Source: JANFXS01 sp022791155
GTDB lineage: Bacteria; Bacillota; Clostridia; Lachnospirales; Anaerotignaceae
DNA length: 14,965 nucleotides
Reading direction: 5' to 3'
Assembly (NCBI GenBank): GCA_949743895.1
Contig: CATJUX010000088.1
Coordinates: 1 to 14,965, forward strand
Position numbers and translations under genes: made by a program. A model generated the notes under the pieces. The model was not told the DNA's origin. It saw only the letters and a program-made list of their open reading frames with translations, and ran no database searches. This document shows positions 1-7,058 of the stretch, one piece after another; the first letter of the stretch is position 1; each line of letters starts with the position of its first letter.

Positions 1-131
1 CGCGGCTCTCACGCGGTTCGCACGCATATAAACAAATTTGAGAGGGCGGGGGGTTTACAAAGCAGTTGTTGGAAACAAGAGGCTTGAATCATGGGAGTAT
101 ATGCGGAGATTTTCAATTTTTGTTGTGAATC

Positions 132-160
132 AAAAAAACGCGTGGTTTTTGGCCACACGT
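132..160 (-). terminator. Intrinsic terminator after the spoIIQ-like gene
   Basis: Read on the minus strand, an 8-bp stem (ACGTGTGG at 160-153 pairing with CCACGCGT at 145-138, one G-U pair) closes a 7-nt loop and is followed at once by a run of seven T at 138-132. It lies about 30 bp after the spoIIQ-like stop codon, so it ends that transcript. The rest of 1-131 shows no gene I can support. Confidence 0.8.
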
Positions 161-190
161 ATTTTTGATGGATTTTGATGTTGACTTTTT

Positions 191-1006
191 TCAACCGTTC
201 ACAGCAGATTTTGGATCGATTGCTATGTCTCCTTGACATATTTTGAATTCCAAATGGCTTCCTATCGCTGCTCCAAAGGCTGTTGGTTCTGACACATTTC
301 CAATTTTTTCGCCTTTTTTGACTTTGTCTCCAACAGATACAGCCTTATCATCAGATAACTGGCTGTATGTAGTTGTCCAGCCATCACCGTGGTCAACAAC
401 TACAACTGTGCCTTTTTCAAAGTCATCTGTCACGCTTGTCACTTTGCCATCGGCGGCACACACAACTTCGCTTCCAACATTGGCAAGTATGCACACATTG
501 TCATTTGTTCTGAACTGTTCAAGAGTTGGATCATAGACAACGGCATCATTTGAGAAGTCGAGAACAATTTCGCCCTCCACAGGCCACATGAATGTCACTG
601 TGTCTTCAAACAGTCCGGCTTCCTCATATTCATCTTCGTAGATTTGAGATGTCTGTTGCTCGTCAGTTTTTTGTGTTGTGTCTGGGGTTTCGGGCGGAAC
701 AGCTTCAGAAGTTTGTTCCTCTTTTTTTGTTTCAACATTTGGTTTTTCAGGAGCCGTTTTTGGAACGGTTTCGTTTTTGTTTGCTGTCACTGGAGAGACT
801 TTTGGTTGAACGTCATCTTTTTCTAATTGTGCAGATTTAACTGGCGTGTTACCTATGTCGGAGCTGTTGACTTGATCTGGATTTTTAATCTCTTTGTTGT
901 CTTTTTTTGTTCCCACACTGCTCATGCTCACGCCGACAACCGCCACAACCGCTATGCTTGCGGCAATGGCGATATATTCTTTTTTGCTCATTCCTTTTAC
1001 TTTCAT
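191..1006 (-). CDS. spoIIQ: SpoIIQ-like stage II sporulation protein, degenerate LytM/M23 domain
   Basis: A 271-residue protein with one N-terminal membrane segment (about residues 11-30), a long Lys/Glu/Thr/Pro-rich linker (about 35-130) and a C-terminal LytM (peptidase M23) domain (about 140-268). SpoIIQ of other spore formers has this layout; it sits in the forespore membrane and binds SpoIIIAH of the mother cell to build the feeding-tube channel and help engulfment. Seen here: the fold motifs are kept (VVVVDHGDGW near 201, VSVGDKVKKGEKIG near 223), but the metal site is lost. The usual HxxxD is RTNDN (R166, N170), YAHL is YSQL (214-217), and HLH is HLE (251-253). It is therefore probably a scaffold and not an active peptidase. 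The start is fixed by GGAGGTG at 1021-1015, 8 nt upstream. It follows spoIID on the same strand, as in many clostridia. A general M23-family protein is the alternative; neighbour and promoter favour SpoIIQ. Confidence 0.85.
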   Translation of the reverse strand: MKVKGMSKKEYIAIAASIAVVAVVGVSMSSVGTKKDNKEIKNPDQVNSSDIGNTPVKSAQLEKDDVQPKVSPVTANKNETVPKTAPEKPNVETKKEEQTSEAVPPETPDTTQKTDEQQTSQIYEDEYEEAGLFEDTVTFMWPVEGEIVLDFSNDAVVYDPTLEQFRTNDNVCILANVGSEVVCAADGKVTSVTDDFEKGTVVVVDHGDGWTTTYSQLSDDKAVSVGDKVKKGEKIGNVSEPTAFGAAIGSHLEFKICQGDIAIDPKSAVNG

Positions 1007-1026
1007 TTGATAAACACCTCCAAATG

Positions 1027-1056
1027 TATTATGAACTTGCGAAACGGTGTTTATAC
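1027..1056 (-). promoter_or_regulatory. Forespore sigma-G/sigma-F type promoter for the spoIIQ-like gene
   Basis: On the minus strand, GTATA (1056-1052), exactly 18 nt, then CATAATA (1033-1027). This fits the Bacillus subtilis sigma-G consensus GHATR-N18-CATWHTA at every position; sigma F recognises closely similar sites. The predicted transcript start near 1020 would leave a very short leader, beginning close to the ribosome binding site GGAGGTG (1021-1015). spoIIQ is a forespore gene in B. subtilis, which agrees. Confidence 0.6.
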
Positions 1057-1071
1057 AAATGAAAAAAATTT

Positions 1072-2088
1072 TTATTTGATTTTGGCAAAGGAAATTCCTG
1101 TATAATAGTGGGACAATATCTCTTTGTATGTTTTGCCCTTAAGAGCCATGGCGTGGGCGCCATACTGGCTCATTCCGGCGCCGTGGCCATAGCCGCCTGT
1201 TGTGAAAATTATATCATTTCCGTCTTTGCGGAATGTGAAGCCAGCGCTTCTCAGGCCAAGGGCTTCTCTGACCTGACGGCCGGTGAAAATGAGATTGCCG
1301 ATTTTCATTTCAGAAACATATCCGGCGTTGCTTCGTTTTCGAATTTCCATTGATTCGAATATGTCTCCTTCGAGAGAAAAGTTTTCATATTTTTCTTTCA
1401 AAATTTCTTCGAGACGGCTTGTTGTGAATGAAACCTCATATGTATATTCGGCGGCGTTCATGTCATCGGCGCTGTCGACGCTTTTGAGATAGGGTATATC
1501 TTCTTTCCAAACGTTGACGGCGTCTTCTGTTTGGCCATGGCTTATGGCGTGGAAAACGGCCAGTATGGGTTCACCTTCATATATCATCATTTCGCCTTTT
1601 GTGGCGTCAACTGCAGATTTAATTTTGTTGTAATATTTTTCATATTCTGTGCCCCATTTGTTTTTCATGCCCAGATTGTCTATATATGCCTGTCCGCCAA
1701 AGGCAATCATTTCTTCCAGAGAGAAGTTGTTGCTTTTCATTTGATTCACGGCATATGTTCTTGCCGCGACAGCTTGTGCCTTGAGCGCTTCTTCATCAAA
1801 CAGAGCAGGCATTTCAGCGGCCACAACGCAAACTATATAATTTTCGAGCTGTTCGGTGTTTATGTTGTCCACAACGACGGAAACTTCTTCGGCGGGTGTT
1901 TCAAACGTTTCTTTTTCTTCTGGCAATTCGTTTGGCGAATCATTTTGCGCCGGTTCAAAAACAGCGTTTGTTTCACCCGCATCTGGCGCAGGAACTTTGT
2001 CTCCCATATATACAGTTATTGTCACAGGGAGTATTATGAGCGCAAAAAGACTGTAGGCGATGAACTTTGTAGCCTTTTTTCTTTTCAT
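1072..2088 (-). CDS. spoIID: Stage II sporulation protein D (SpoIID), lytic transglycosylase
   Basis: A 338-residue protein, close to the usual SpoIID length. SpoIID is the mother-cell membrane enzyme that cuts glycan strands after SpoIIP has removed the stem peptides, driving engulfment of the forespore. Seen here: an N-terminal membrane anchor (about residues 8-28), a linker, then the SpoIID/LytB domain. VVAAEMPALF (88-97) carries the expected catalytic glutamate E92, followed by EALKAQAVAARTYA (100-113). FHAISHGQTE (179-188) matches the region that in the Clostridioides difficile enzyme takes part in zinc binding. GGYGHGAGMSQYGAHAMA (298-315) is the C-terminal hallmark. I chose ATG 2088 (MKRKK). 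The frame stays open to 2190, but that extension has no ribosome binding site and would put 34 residues before the anchor. The site at 2088 itself is only moderate (AAGGGTGTGG). The stop lies 65 bp before the spoIIQ-like start with no terminator between. Confidence 0.95.
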   Translation of the reverse strand: MKRKKATKFIAYSLFALIILPVTITVYMGDKVPAPDAGETNAVFEPAQNDSPNELPEEKETFETPAEEVSVVVDNINTEQLENYIVCVVAAEMPALFDEEALKAQAVAARTYAVNQMKSNNFSLEEMIAFGGQAYIDNLGMKNKWGTEYEKYYNKIKSAVDATKGEMMIYEGEPILAVFHAISHGQTEDAVNVWKEDIPYLKSVDSADDMNAAEYTYEVSFTTSRLEEILKEKYENFSLEGDIFESMEIRKRSNAGYVSEMKIGNLIFTGRQVREALGLRSAGFTFRKDGNDIIFTTGGYGHGAGMSQYGAHAMALKGKTYKEILSHYYTGISFAKIK

Positions 2089-2402
2089 GGAACCACACCC
2101 TTTATATTTTGAACAAGCTGTGACTGCGCATTCAACTGACAACGGCAATTTGAAACGAATGTATATCAAAAATGAATATGTCATTGTCATATGAAGTTGA
2201 AAACACTATTTGTCCATAAATATTTTTATTCGGAAAGGCTGAAAAAATTCCTGATTTTATTGAATTGTGATGAAAGAGATGATTTTATATTTTAATGGCT
2301 TTCAATTTTTGATTTCAAATTGGTTTGAGCGATGAAAGGCAATTGAGTGACAAGCCTTTTGCGGCTGATGTTTGTGGATTTTGCTTCAAAAATTTGCAAA
2401 GA
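2089..2402. other. Intergenic region upstream of spoIID
   Basis: No convincing gene. The stretch is AT-rich and must hold the spoIID promoter. The best sigma-E-like candidate is ACATATT (2181-2175), 13 nt, then CATTCGTT (2161-2154) on the minus strand; the -10 matches CATACAMT at only 5 of 8 positions, so I do not annotate it separately. Confidence 0.4.
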
Positions 2403-2460
2403 GAAATGAAAAGGAGCCATATTTTCAAAACACTTGTTTTCGTTTTGAGGATATGGCTCT
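2403..2460 (-). terminator. Long nested hairpin terminator of the ABC importer operon
   Basis: On the minus strand, GAGCCATAT (2459-2451) pairs perfectly with ATATGGCTC (2422-2414), and inside it TCAAAAC pairs with GTTTTGA around a short loop. A CTTTT tract follows. It starts 16 bp after the ATPase stop codon. Confidence 0.8.
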
Positions 2461-2475
2461 TTATGATTGAGCTGA

Positions 2476-3273
2476 CTATTTTGCAAGCATCATTCTGTCG
2501 TTGGCAAATTCCTCGCCGCTCACTTCTTCGAATTTGTGAAGAAGATCGTCAATGTGGAGATTCATTTTTTCACTGCCTCGAACGTCATATATGATTCGGC
2601 CTTCATGCATCATTATGAGACGGTTTCCGATTTGTATGGCATCTTTCATGTTGTGTGTGACCATGAGGGCTGTGAGGTTTTGTTCCGCAATTATCTCCTC
2701 TGTCAGCGAGAGAACTTTGTGGGCAGTTTTTGGATCGAGAGCGGCCGTGTGTTCGTCAAGAAGCAGGAGCTCGGGCTTTTTCAGTGTGGCCATGAGAAGT
2801 GTCACGGCCTGTCTTTGGCCGCCGGAAAGGAGGCCAACTTTGCTGCTCATGCGCTCCTCAAGGCCAAGGCCAAGCCTTTCAAGGCTTTTGCGGAAAAATT
2901 CCTTTTCTCTTGAGGGGGCGCCCCACTTCAGCCCGCGCGGCTGACCGCGTCTGTAGGCAAGGGCCATGTTTTCGCCAATTTCCATTCCGGCGGCTGTTCC
3001 CAACATGGGGTCTTGAAACACGCGGCCCACATATTTGGCGCGGACATATTCCGGCTCACGCGAAACGTTCACGCCGCCGATTTCAATTTTGCCGCTGTCG
3101 ATTGGGTATACGCCAGCAATCATGTTGAGCATTGTGGACTTTCCGGCGCCGTTGCCGCCTATGATTGTCACAAAATCACCAGGCTCAAGATGAAGACTTA
3201 TGCCGTTTAATGCCTTTTTTTCGTTGATTGTGCCTTTGTTGAATGTTTTTTTCACATTTGTGAGTTTAAGCAT
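2476..3273 (-). CDS. ABC importer ATP-binding protein (COG1101/TrpY-like)
   Basis: A 265-residue ATPase of a three-gene importer. It powers substrate uptake by hydrolysing ATP on the inner face of the membrane. All motifs are intact: Walker A GGNGAGKST (about 39-47), Q-loop VFQDP (about 85-89), signature LSGGQRQAV (about 149-157), Walker B LLLLDEHTAALD (about 169-180) and the switch histidine in MVTHNM (about 206-211). The wording DEHTAALDPKTA is typical of the family that pairs with COG4120 permeases and COG2984 lipoproteins. Start: an ATG at 3282 is preceded directly by GGAAGGAG (3290-3283) with no spacing. The ATG at 3273 lies 9 nt from it and is chosen, giving MLKLTNV. The gene then overlaps the permease stop by 8 bp, indicating translational coupling. 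The substrate cannot be read from the ATPase. Confidence 0.92.
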   Translation of the reverse strand: MLKLTNVKKTFNKGTINEKKALNGISLHLEPGDFVTIIGGNGAGKSTMLNMIAGVYPIDSGKIEIGGVNVSREPEYVRAKYVGRVFQDPMLGTAAGMEIGENMALAYRRGQPRGLKWGAPSREKEFFRKSLERLGLGLEERMSSKVGLLSGGQRQAVTLLMATLKKPELLLLDEHTAALDPKTAHKVLSLTEEIIAEQNLTALMVTHNMKDAIQIGNRLIMMHEGRIIYDVRGSEKMNLHIDDLLHKFEEVSGEEFANDRMMLAK

Positions 3274-4189
3274 CGTTTTCATCTCCTTCCGTATAGGAAC
3301 GGTTTGTCTGAAATTTTTTCATGGCAACAGGAACGCAAAGGGCAAGCGCCACAATTATGGCTGAAAGGAGTTTCATGTCATTTGGATTCATTCCGAGCTG
3401 CAAAACTATTGCACGTATTATGAAATATACAACGCTTCCCACAACAATTGAGCTGAGTTTTGCCCAAAACGGAACAAGCCAGCCCAAAAGAACTTCGCCA
3501 ATGACAATGGCGGCAAGGCCGATGACAATGGCGCCAGTGCCCATGCCAACGTCGGCATATTTTTGGCTTTGGCACACAAGCGCGCCTGAAAGCGCAACCA
3601 AGCCGTTGCTGATCATGAGCGCCATGAGTTTTGTTTTTCTTATGTCAACGCCAAGCGCGCGTATCATGGCTTCATTGTTCCCCGTGGCGCGGAGGGCGCT
3701 GCCGATTTCCGTTCCAAAAAACCAATATAAAACAGCGATGATGAGAATGGCGACAATTATTCCCGTCACAAGCGATCCTGTTGATTGCGGGCCGCCGACA
3801 AACGAGGACATGCGTGATATGATGGTTTCTGTTTTGAGAAGGGGAACGTTGCTTTTTCCGCCCATAATTCTGAGATTTATTGACCAGAGTGATATTTGCG
3901 TCAGTATCCCGGCGAGTATGGCGGGAATGTCGAACATTGTGTGCAAAAAACCTGTGACGGCGCCGGCCAAAACACCAGCGGCAACGGCAATCAAAATGGC
4001 AGCAAAAGGATTGATTCCAAAATTCATAATCATTATGGCGCACACACAGCCGCCCAACGCAAAACTTCCGTCAACAGTCATGTCGGCGATGTTGAGAAGG
4101 CGAAAAGTTATATAAACGCCAATCACCATAATTCCCCATAGTATACCCTGAGCGGCGGCGCCCATCATGGCTCCATATAAGCCGGTCAT
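3266..4189 (-). CDS. ABC importer permease (COG4120/TrpZ-like)
   Basis: A 307-residue, very hydrophobic integral membrane protein with about eight membrane-spanning stretches and a short charged C-terminal tail (SYTEGDENDA). It forms the channel of the importer whose lipoprotein and ATPase flank it. NIADMTVDGSFALGG (about 33-47) and the cytoplasmic loop ATGNNEAMIRALGVDIRKTK (about 188-207), which has the G of the usual ATPase-contact EAA-like loop, are typical of this branched-chain-permease-like family. Start ATG 4189 has an AAGGAGG site at 4203-4197, 7 nt upstream. The closest characterised system known to me with this gene order is the pneumococcal tryptophan importer TrpXYZ, so an aromatic amino acid is a reasonable but unproven substrate. 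Confidence 0.93.
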   Translation of the reverse strand: MTGLYGAMMGAAAQGILWGIMVIGVYITFRLLNIADMTVDGSFALGGCVCAIMIMNFGINPFAAILIAVAAGVLAGAVTGFLHTMFDIPAILAGILTQISLWSINLRIMGGKSNVPLLKTETIISRMSSFVGGPQSTGSLVTGIIVAILIIAVLYWFFGTEIGSALRATGNNEAMIRALGVDIRKTKLMALMISNGLVALSGALVCQSQKYADVGMGTGAIVIGLAAIVIGEVLLGWLVPFWAKLSSIVVGSVVYFIIRAIVLQLGMNPNDMKLLSAIIVALALCVPVAMKKFQTNRSYTEGDENDA

Positions 4190-4216
4190 TTAATTTCCTC
4201 CTTTTCACTGAGAATA

Positions 4217-4238
4217 CCCCGGACACCGTTGTCCGGGG
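4217..4238 (-). promoter_or_regulatory. GC-rich hairpin between lipoprotein and permease genes
   Basis: CCCCGGACA (4217-4225) and TGTCCGGGG (4230-4238) form a perfect 9-bp stem with a 4-nt loop, in the 177-bp gap between the lipoprotein stop and the permease start. No T-run follows on either strand, so a terminator is unlikely. Such hairpins often protect the 3' end of the upstream message and raise binding-protein yield over permease; that role is inferred here. Confidence 0.6.
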
Positions 4239-4366
4239 CACATAAGCGAAATTGCTTTTCCAAAACAATGTTGTGAGCATATGTGTGATGTTATAATTTC
4301 ACAAAAAGCTTGCAAAAATTCCGTCATATTGTTTGTGATTTGTTGATTGAGTTTTTTGGAAACGGC

Positions 4367-5389
4367 TTATTTGACTGATGAAACATCGATGTCAAGGGCT
4401 TTTGCCGTTTCTTCGTTTATTTTAAGAGTGCAGTCTTCAGCGGCGAGATAGCCGATTGGAGTTTCGGCGGGAGTTGCGTTTCCGCTGAGAATTTCAACCG
4501 CCTGTTTTCCGGCCATATAGCCCAGGGAGTAATAATCGATGCCATATGTGGCGAGGCCGCCGGCATCGACCATGCCTTCTTCTCCAACAATTGTTGGAAT
4601 TTTGTTGTCGTTTGCCACCATTGCCACGGTTGCCATTCCGGCGGAAACCATGTTGTCTGTGGGTATGTATATAACATCGACTTTTCCGATCATGGATTCC
4701 ACAACGGATTGAATTTCATTTGAATTTGAAACGGTGTATTCAGTGCATGAGAGGCCAGCAGTTTCGCAAGCCTTTTTGGCCATGTTGGACTGGAGGATTG
4801 AGTTTGCCTCGGCGGAACAATATAATATGCCCACATTTTTGGCTTCGGGAAGAATTTTTTGCAGAAGCTCAATTTGTTCGTTGACAGGCGTGAGATCTGA
4901 TGTTCCCGTGACGTTTCCACCAGGCGCGTCATTGGAGTTCACAAGGCCGCTTTCAGCGGGGTCTGTGACAGCCGTCAATATGATTGGTATTTCAGAGGTT
5001 GCGCCGGCAGCCGCCTGAGCGGCGGGAGTTGCAATGGCGAAAATGAGGTCTTTTTGATCGTTGACGAATTTTTCAGCGATTGTTTGGCATGTGGACTGCT
5101 CGCCGGCGGCGTTTTGCTGATCGGCTTCATATTTGATTCCGGCTTCGTCCAAGGCGGCAAAAAAGCCTTCATTTGATGCATCAAGGGCGGCATGCTGCGT
5201 GAGCTGCAAAACGCCAATTTGATGAACAGTTTCGTCTGACGAACCGTTGGAAGGCGTTTGGTTTTCGGTTTGCTCATTGTTTGACGATGATTGATTGGCA
5301 TCTGACTGTTTGTTTTCAGAACATGCTGACATTGTCAGCGCCATTATGCCGGCGGCAATGCAAGATAAAATTTTTACACTTTTTTTCAT
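4367..5389 (-). CDS. ABC importer substrate-binding lipoprotein (ABC_sub_bind family, COG2984)
   Basis: A 340-residue extracellular binding lipoprotein that captures the ligand and delivers it to the permease. Residues 1-22 are a lipoprotein signal ending in LTMSAC, so C23 would be lipidated. A Ser/Asn/Gln-rich linker follows (about 24-55), then two alpha/beta lobes of the family related to TrpX: IGVLQLTQHAALDASNEGF near 58, a FAIATPAAQAA stretch, EIPIILTAVTDP, NVGILYCSAEANS, VDVIYIPTDNMV and AGGLATYGIDYYSLGYMAG. Start ATG 5389 has AAGGAG at 5406-5401, 11 nt away. It is the first gene of the operon, behind a sigma-A promoter and a long leader. Family members bind amino acids or other small molecules; the ligand is not determined by anything I can see. 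The leader lacks a T-box signature. Confidence 0.93.
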   Translation of the reverse strand: MKKSVKILSCIAAGIMALTMSACSENKQSDANQSSSNNEQTENQTPSNGSSDETVHQIGVLQLTQHAALDASNEGFFAALDEAGIKYEADQQNAAGEQSTCQTIAEKFVNDQKDLIFAIATPAAQAAAGATSEIPIILTAVTDPAESGLVNSNDAPGGNVTGTSDLTPVNEQIELLQKILPEAKNVGILYCSAEANSILQSNMAKKACETAGLSCTEYTVSNSNEIQSVVESMIGKVDVIYIPTDNMVSAGMATVAMVANDNKIPTIVGEEGMVDAGGLATYGIDYYSLGYMAGKQAVEILSGNATPAETPIGYLAAEDCTLKINEETAKALDIDVSSVK

Positions 5390-5467
5390 TTCAAATTACG
5401 CTCCTTTTTTGGAAAATTCATTTTTTGGTTTTGATGTTTTCTAAGCGGGAAAATGATAAAGGCATAT

Positions 5468-5490
5468 ATAAATTTGGCTTGCAAATTTAT
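5468..5490. repeat. AT-rich dyad in the importer leader
   Basis: ATAAATTTG (5468-5476) and CAAATTTAT (5482-5490) form a perfect 9-bp inverted repeat around GCTTG, with further AT complementarity outside. It lies about 80-100 bp before the lipoprotein start, inside the predicted leader. It could be an RNA hairpin or a dimeric repressor operator; I cannot tell which. Confidence 0.45.
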
Positions 5491-5606
5491 TTATATCAGA
5501 TTGTGTTTTCAGAGCAATGCTTGAAGAAGCTGTGTTTTTGGTTCAGCTTAAGACATGTTATAACACAAAAAAGGCAATGCTAAGAACTTCTGATTATATA
5601 TGGCAT

Positions 5607-5635
5607 ATGATACTACAAAAACAATGTTTCGTCAA
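5607..5635 (-). promoter_or_regulatory. Sigma-A promoter of the ABC importer operon
   Basis: On the minus strand, TTGACG (5635-5630), 17 nt, then TATCAT (5612-5607). Each hexamer matches consensus at five of six positions with ideal spacing. The transcript would start near 5600, leaving a leader of about 210 nt before the lipoprotein gene. Confidence 0.65.
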
Positions 5636-5674
5636 TTTAAAGTGCTAAATTCTAAAAATTATTTTTTGGCCCAA

Positions 5675-5714
5675 CAAAAAAGCCGGCCAAACGAGTGGCA
5701 AGGCTGGTTTTTTT
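5675..5714 (-). terminator. Terminator of the SpoVK-like gene, symmetrical
   Basis: CCGGCC (5683-5688) pairs with GGCTGG (5702-5707), with one G-U pair, and the stem is flanked by an A-run (5676-5681) and a T-run (5708-5714). On the minus strand a T-run follows the hairpin, about 70 bp after the ATPase stop. The A/T flanks make it able to work in both directions. Confidence 0.75.
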
Positions 5715-5785
5715 GTTTGATGAGACAGAATTTGTGGGACTGATGTGGGGCATTATGGCTTTCAAAGCAACGTTTTGCGTGAATT

Positions 5786-7009
5786 TCAGCATGTTTCGCT
5801 GTTATATATTTCATCAATGGCTTTTCTTATGTCTTCACATGTCATGACAGAGATGTCTCCTTTTCCGGCCGTTTCGCCATATTCCCAGTTTATATAGCGT
5901 TCGGCGCTGTATGTCATGGCGATTTCCAGAAGTCTTCTTGCTTCCCTTCCGTTGCCAAAGTTGTCGTTTAATATTCTTTCTTCAAAAAGAGCGCGGAGCA
6001 TATTTTTCCACCCGGATTCAAGAACAAAATTGTTTCTTGCGGCCAAGACGTTGAATATGTCAAGCATTTCGGTCACTGTGTATGGTTCGAAATAGACCTT
6101 GAATGTTATGCGGCTTGATATTCCTGGATTTTCTTCCATGAAGCGTTCCATTTTGTTATATTTTTCGTTTGTGCTTGCTCCGTATCCCGCGAATATAATC
6201 ATTTTGTCCTGACTGTGTTCCTCAACCTCTATGCAAAGCTGGGCAAGCGCTTCCTGAGCAAAGCTGTCTGTTTTTTCGCCGCTGTTGTGGTTCACAAGGG
6301 AATAGGCTTCGTCTATGATTATTATATCGTTGGATTCGAATATCTTGTGCACTTTGTCGGCTGTCTGGCCTATATATCCGGCTTTTAACTGGCTTCCTGT
6401 CACATATGCCATTTTGTTGCCCAAAAGTATTCCCGCTTCTTCCATCATTTTTGCGAAATGGCGCGCCGCTGTTGTTTTTCCTGTTCCTGGCGGGCCTATG
6501 AACGCCAAAACCTTGTGAATTTGTTGTGTTTGCATTCCGAGGCTTGCGCGTTTTCTGACATATTGATATACACTGTTCAGGCGGCACAGCGTTGCTTTCA
6601 TTTTTTCCTGGCCAACCATTGTGCGGCATAGAAGTTCATAGGCGGCTGTGTTTTTGGGGTGAACGCCATGGAACTCGCCGTTGCTGTTTTCGCTGCCTGT
6701 CAAAAACTTGCCAAAACCGGCATAGTTGAGAAGGAATTTATATTCTTCTTCGGAAAGACGTTTTTTATATTTGTTTTCTTGTTTTTCGAACTCGCCTTCC
6801 AATATGAGGGATTCAAAAAGAAGTCTGTCGGCGTTATACTTTTTATATGACAAATCATTGGCGAGGCGAACCTGGCTCAAGCCTTGGTTTTTATGAAGAG
6901 CGTATATTTTGCTTATTATTATGTTTCCCTGTTCCTCGGAAATGGAGCAGTTGAAAAGGGCGCTTTCAAAGCATTTCTTTTCCAATGATTCCATTTTATC
7001 TTCAGTCAA
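5786..7009 (-). CDS. SpoVK/CbxX-type AAA+ ATPase
   Basis: About 407 residues. The C-terminal two thirds is a CbxX/CfxQ-type AAA+ domain, the family of sporulation protein SpoVK and of rubisco activase CbbX; such proteins remodel protein partners with ATP in the cytoplasm. Seen: Walker A GPPGTGKT (about 172-179), the family pore-loop stretch GYIGQTADKV (about 211-220), Walker B IIIIDEAYSL (about 229-238), IIFAGY (about 271-276), arginine finger in NPGISSR (about 295-300) and sensor 2 GNGREARR (about 352-359). The first ~120 residues are charged, mostly helical and unrecognised, making the protein longer than B. subtilis SpoVK. Start: AGGTGAT (7020-7014) pairs with the 16S tail and covers the GTG (7018) and ATG (7015), so TTG 7009 is the best-spaced start; the product differs by only 2-3 residues. 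A sigma-E-like promoter lies upstream. A sporulation role is inferred, so I leave the symbol empty. Confidence 0.85.
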   Translation of the reverse strand: MTEDKMESLEKKCFESALFNCSISEEQGNIIISKIYALHKNQGLSQVRLANDLSYKKYNADRLLFESLILEGEFEKQENKYKKRLSEEEYKFLLNYAGFGKFLTGSENSNGEFHGVHPKNTAAYELLCRTMVGQEKMKATLCRLNSVYQYVRKRASLGMQTQQIHKVLAFIGPPGTGKTTAARHFAKMMEEAGILLGNKMAYVTGSQLKAGYIGQTADKVHKIFESNDIIIIDEAYSLVNHNSGEKTDSFAQEALAQLCIEVEEHSQDKMIIFAGYGASTNEKYNKMERFMEENPGISSRITFKVYFEPYTVTEMLDIFNVLAARNNFVLESGWKNMLRALFEERILNDNFGNGREARRLLEIAMTYSAERYINWEYGETAGKGDISVMTCEDIRKAIDEIYNSETC

Positions 7010-7028
7010 AAACATCACCTTCCATTTT

Positions 7029-7058
7029 TACGTATGGAACAAGTTTACAATAATATCA
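7029..7058 (-). promoter_or_regulatory. Possible sigma-E promoter of the SpoVK-like gene
   Basis: On the minus strand, TGATATT (7058-7052), 15 nt, then CATACGTA (7036-7029). Against the sigma-E consensus KMATATT-N14/15-CATACAMT this is six of seven and five of eight, with CATAC intact. A weaker vegetative reading (TTGTGT-N17-TATTGT) overlaps it. B. subtilis spoVK is transcribed in the mother cell, which agrees. Confidence 0.35.

Noticed and set aside
9..239. 76-codon minus-strand frame after the spoIIQ-like gene
   Set aside because: It overlaps the end of that gene and runs through its terminator; no ribosome binding site and no recognisable protein pattern.
1531..2112. 193-codon open frame on the plus strand
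   Set aside because: It is antisense to spoIID, has no ribosome binding site, and its residue mix (many F, H, C) is that of a shadow frame.
2154..2181. Sigma-E promoter for spoIID
   Set aside because: ACATATT-N13-CATTCGTT is the best candidate but the -10 is poor and the spacing short; expected from biology, not shown by sequence.
5390..5600. T-box or other known riboswitch in the importer leader
   Set aside because: No GGGTGGNACCGCG-type T-box sequence, no terminator/antiterminator pair and no known riboswitch core motif was found.
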